A stretch of 64,000 nt of DNA from Desulfovibrionaceae bacterium (GTDB taxonomy: Bacteria > Desulfobacterota > Desulfovibrionia > Desulfovibrionales > Desulfovibrionaceae): NCBI GenBank assembly GCA_015233395.1, contig JADFXV010000009.1, positions 1 through 64,000 on the forward strand, written 5' to 3'. Shown here piece after piece: positions 62,649 through 64,000 of this stretch. Below the pieces are notes generated by a model. It worked only from the letters and a program-made list of their open reading frames with translations, ran no database searches and was not told where the DNA came from. Positions within the stretch are counted from its first letter, which is position 1; each line of letters opens with the position of its first letter. A program made the position numbers and the translations under genes.

Positions 62649-64000
62649 GAGGTCTCGGGCGCGACCAGGGCCATGGCCGAGCGGGCGCGGATGAGTTCCT
62701 CGGCCGCTTGGGCGGGCAACGGTTTGGCGAACAGGAAACCCTGGCCGGCCTCGCAGCCCAGGGTCTTGAGTTTGGCGAGCTGGCGCTCGGTTTCGATGCC
62801 TTCGGCGATCACGCCGTGCCCGAGAGTGTGGCCCAGGTTGATGACCGTGCGGACAACGGCCAGATTGAGCCGGTTGTCCATGTCGCACACGAAGGTCCGG
62901 TCGATCTTGAGCGTGTCCAGGGGAAAGCTGATCAGGTGGCTGAGCGACGAGTACCCGGTGCCGAAGTCGTCGATGGCCACGGCCGCGCCCAGGCTCTTGA
63001 TGCCCCCGAGTTTGAGCGCCGCCGAGCGGGGGTCTTCCATGATCGCGGTTTCGGTGACTTCCAGCTTCAGGCATTGCGGCGGCAGTTCGGTGTCGGCGAG
63101 CACCCGGGCGATCATCTTGACCAGGCCGGTCTTGAGGAATTGTTTGGCCGAGAGATTGACCGCAATGGTCAGCGGGCCGACGCTGGGATATTTTTTCAGC
63201 CAGCCCGACATCATGGCGCAGGCTTCTTCCAGCACGATCTGGCCGATGGGGAGGATCAGCCCGGTTTCCTCGGCCAGGGGGATGAAATCGTAGGGCGCGA
63301 CCAGCGAGTCGCCGCGTTTCCAGCGCACCAGCGCCTCGAAACCGAGCAGCTTTAGATCGGAAAGCGAGACGATGGGCTGGTAATGCAGGACGAATTCCCG
63401 GTTGTCGATGGCCAGGCGCAGGTTGGTCTCGGCGTCGAGCACGTTTCTGGCCTCGTCGAGCATGCTCCATTTGAAGACCTTGAACCGGCTGCCGCCGAGC
63501 CGCCTGGCCGCGTTCATGGCCAGGTTGGCGTTGCGCAAAAGGTCTTCGGAATGCTCGTAATCGGCCGGCCCGAGCACGATGCCGATGCTGGCGGTGACGT
63601 AAATCGCATGCCCGTCGATGTGCACGGGCTTTAGGAAAAAATCCTTGATGCGCCGGGCCACGATGATGGCCTCGGCCGGATATTTGATCTCTTCGAGCAA
63701 AATCACGAACTCGTCCCCGCCGATGCGGGCCAGGGTGTCCAAGTTGCGCAAAAATCCCTTGAGCTCCTCGGCCACGAAGCGAAGCAGCTTGTCGCCGGTC
63801 GCATGCCCCAGGCTGTCGTTGACCAGCTTGAAGCGGTCCAGATCGAGGAACATGACCGCGTAGGTGTAGTTTTGCCGCCTGCGGGCGCGCTCCATGGCCC
63901 GGTTGATGCGGTCCAGGCACAGGGAGCGGTTGGGCAGGCCGGTGAGCGGATCGTGAAAGGTGCGGTGGGCCAGGATGGTTTCCGCCCGGCGCTGTTCGGT
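62645..64000 (-). CDS. GGDEF-EAL cyclic-di-GMP protein (5' end beyond the window)
   Basis: The visible part runs from the right edge: HDPLTGLPNRSLCLDRINRA begins the GGDEF domain, with an RxxD I-site (RNLD) five residues before an intact GGDEF (ARIGGDEFVILLEE). The EAL domain follows with intact GFEALVRW, ENxLT-like KLEVTETAIMED, DDFGTGYSSLSHL and AEGIETERQL. Both activities look possible; which dominates cannot be told. Sensory domains upstream are off the edge. It is coupled to dacB by a 4-bp overlap. Confidence 0.93.
   Translation of the reverse strand, partial: TEQRRAETILAHRTFHDPLTGLPNRSLCLDRINRAMERARRRQNYTYAVMFLDLDRFKLVNDSLGHATGDKLLRFVAEELKGFLRNLDTLARIGGDEFVILLEEIKYPAEAIIVARRIKDFFLKPVHIDGHAIYVTASIGIVLGPADYEHSEDLLRNANLAMNAARRLGGSRFKVFKWSMLDEARNVLDAETNLRLAIDNREFVLHYQPIVSLSDLKLLGFEALVRWKRGDSLVAPYDFIPLAEETGLILPIGQIVLEEACAMMSGWLKKYPSVGPLTIAVNLSAKQFLKTGLVKMIARVLADTELPPQCLKLEVTETAIMEDPRSAALKLGGIKSLGAAVAIDDFGTGYSSLSHLISFPLDTLKIDRTFVCDMDNRLNLAVVRTVINLGHTLGHGVIAEGIETERQLAKLKTLGCEAGQGFLFAKPLPAQAAEELIRARSAMALVAPETS

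Overview
The window is GC-rich chromosomal DNA from an anaerobic member of the Desulfovibrionaceae or a close relative (Desulfovibrionales, the former Deltaproteobacteria). I infer this from gene order and gene types, not from a database search. The pointers are: rpmE-DUF1385-prfA-prmC; alaC overlapping hom; prmA-EndoIII-like-EnvC-like-CtpA-YibQ; fused ispDF followed by cysS; a quinol:fumarate reductase of the FrdA/FrdB type; thiol peroxidase; and a dense population of GC-rich palindromic intergenic repeats. There is no rRNA operon, prophage, IS transposase or CRISPR array.

Layout. 0-8 kb (minus strand): carB, mutY, a K+ channel-like protein with a beta-helix-like N-terminal half, gpmA, and a ThiC-family enzyme. 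8-12 kb (plus): rpmE, DUF1385, prfA, prmC, then a gap with a sigma54-type promoter feeding a terminator-ended small RNA of about 100 nt, and a sigma28-type promoter in front of a small protein gene. 12-19 kb: dnaK and grpE, an unknown 525-aa protein, a glutaminyl-peptide cyclotransferase coupled to a Cys-rich mini-protein, a divergent 46-aa membrane protein, and tpx. 19-30 kb: alaC-hom, a second small protein, prmA, an EndoIII-like glycosylase, an EnvC-like protein, ctpA, yibQ, a zinc-ribbon mini-protein boxed in by direct repeats, and asnS. 30-36 kb: an orphan HicB-like protein, ftsY, frdAB without a cytochrome b gene, and a YtfJ-like protein. 36-42 kb: a Tat-exported metallophosphoesterase with a CuA-type cupredoxin, an MFS exporter, a YjfJ/YjfK-like envelope cluster and an Hsp20. 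42-55 kb: ispG, proS, xseA, an NlpC/P60 protein behind a sigma54-type promoter, an isochorismatase-like hydrolase, tRNA-Met(CAT), nif3-like, a zinc-ribbon coiled-coil protein, rnpB, a lipoprotein hydrolase, ispDF and cysS. 55.8-60 kb (minus): a translationally coupled four-gene operon described below. 60-64 kb: an RRM protein, trmL, a DacB/PBP4-type peptidase and a GGDEF-EAL protein that runs off the right edge.

Best candidate for something undescribed: the operon at 55871-60011. Its first two genes encode membrane proteins that combine a GspE_N/MshEN-like domain with four copies in total of a module. Each module is an RTxLAxx heptad helix (reminiscent of DUF202) followed by a transmembrane pair and a closing (D/E)G-x2-W motif. 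Both overlap the next gene, and they are followed by a membrane histidine kinase and a single-domain receiver. The first gene also seems to have lost its natural 5' end where repeat-family sequence lies.

A second theme is repetition. At least five families of palindromic intergenic repeats occupy most gene borders. Short 6-12 bp in-frame tandem repeats recur inside several unrelated coding sequences.
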